From positions 32,496,912 through 32,560,911 of the forward strand of contig OX411548.1 in assembly GCA_948146395.1 (NCBI GenBank): DNA of 64,000 nucleotides, given 5' to 3'. Shown one piece after another: positions 62,953 to 64,000 of the stretch. The number at the start of each line of letters is the position of its first letter. The first letter of the stretch is position 1. This stretch comes from Fragum whitleyi (lineage: Eukaryota; Mollusca; Bivalvia; Cardiida; Cardiidae). The notes under the pieces are model-generated. The model searched no databases. It saw only the letters and a program-made list of their open reading frames with translations, and had not been told where the DNA came from. Position numbers and translations under genes: made by a program.

Positions 62953-64000
62953 TACAAGAGGACCATGATGGTCCTATATCGCTCACCTGAGTAAGTCAAC
63001 TCATAACCTGTCAACAATGTTATAAATACCAGAGATTGTCTGATATGTACATTTAGGGTGGACTTAAAAGAAACAGACTTTAATTTCCTCCTACGGCAAT
63101 TTGATTTTCTTTTTAATTGCAAACAAAGTTATTGATGGAATTGAATTCAAGTTTAGTAGAACTAAACCTTAAGAATATCCCTGCCATGTTTAAGATATGC
63201 CAAATAGTTAAGGCGAAAATTAACCTTCTATGATATTTTTGGCAATATTTTGACATTTCCAATACCATGTAAACCAGAGATTTTGATTGAATAAAGTTAT
63301 TTTTACAAATTTGGTGGAGCTTCACCCAAAAAATATCCCTACCATGTTTCAGCTTAATTAGCCTTGTGGTTTAGGAAGAGAAGAAGTTTTTCTAAGATTT
63401 TCAGCCATTTTTGTCCATTTTTCAGCCTTTCCGTTACCATGCAAATCAGAGTTTTTGATGAAATTAAATTCTTTCAACAACTATTGAAGAACTTCACGAA
63501 AGAAACATCCCTGCCAAGTTTCAGTTTGATTGGCCTAGTGGTTTAGGAGGAGAAGATTTTTTTCTAAGATTTTCAGCCATTTTCGGCCATTTTTCAACCT
63601 TTCAGTTACCATGGAAACCAGAGTTTTTGATGAAATTAAATTCTTTTAACAACTTTTGAAGAGCTTCACCCAAGAAACATCTCTGCCAAGTTTCAGGTTA
63701 ATTGGCCTTGTGGATTAGGATGAGAAGATTTTTTTTCTAAGATTTTCAGCCATTTTCAGCCATTTTTCAACCTTTCAGTTACCATGGAAACCAGAGTTTT
63801 TGATGAAATTAAATTCTTTTAACAACTTTTGAAGAGCTTCACCCAAGAAACATCCCTGCCAAGTTTCAGCTTAATTGGCCCATTGGTTTAGGAGGAGAAG
63901 ATGTTTAAAGAAATTGTTGACCGACGGACAGACAAACAGACGGACAGAGAATGGCCGGACAACGGACGGTGAGTGATCACAATAGCTCACATTGATTACT
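62953..64000 (+). mobile_element. Helentron-like element, runs off the window
   Basis: TACAAGA, hairpin GGACCatgatGGTCC, motif GCTCACCTGAG (62981-62991). Five or six 145-bp cores (CAGTTACCATGGAAACCAGA, GAAGAGCTTCACCCAAGAAA), then a GGACAGACGGAC tract. The left arm of the 3' hairpin appears (AATAGCTCAC) but the sequence then departs from the expected motif. Confidence 0.8.

Overview
The window is nuclear DNA of an animal, most likely a mollusc and probably a bivalve. It is AT-rich, has long introns with GT-AG splice sites, and is full of short non-autonomous mobile elements that carry 145-165 bp tandem cores and (GGAC)n tracts of the bivalve 'pearl' type. Two tRNA-derived SINE families are also present. 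No bacterial, viral or CRISPR feature was seen.

Two protein-coding genes are supported. On the + strand, 4875-8935 is a complete three-exon gene for a small secreted cysteine-rich protein (197 aa): signal peptide, PAN/apple-like segment, then a WSC domain split over exons 2 and 3. On the - strand, 62137 down to 22061 holds the last 21 coding exons of DNMT1, the maintenance DNA (cytosine-5) methyltransferase. The exons join in one continuous frame of 1057 residues: CXXC zinc finger, acidic linker, BAH1, BAH2, a (GK)n linker and the whole catalytic domain to the stop codon. The N-terminal exons (RFTS and upstream) lie beyond base 64000.

Layout: 1-4874 mobile elements and unassigned DNA; 4875-8935 PAN/WSC gene; 8936-21500 repeats with no gene recognised; 21500-22060 probable DNMT1 3' UTR; 22061-62137 DNMT1 exons in repeat-filled introns; 62138-64000 start of the next DNMT1 intron with another repeat array.

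Three things stand out. First, about 18 mobile elements, all in the + orientation, share one architecture although their bodies differ: 5' AAC(A/T)AGA, a 5' hairpin, a subterminal motif, tandem cores, a (GGAC)n tract, and a 3' hairpin whose right arm is the reverse complement of the element's own 5' subterminal motif, ending TAAAAA. The sequence of this motif changes from family to family but both ends change together. This is the signature of Helentron-type non-autonomous elements, and two insertions are confirmed by paralogous empty sites. Second, at least five DNMT1 exons are followed by one to three degenerate tandem copies of the exon 3' part plus splice donor; two of the CXXC exon copies are still open and in phase. 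Third, two DNMT1 splice acceptors lie within 15 nt of the antisense 5' end of such a mobile element. A nested block at 47.3-54.7 kb also holds two head-to-tail copies of an unclassified element with identical ends and different interiors.
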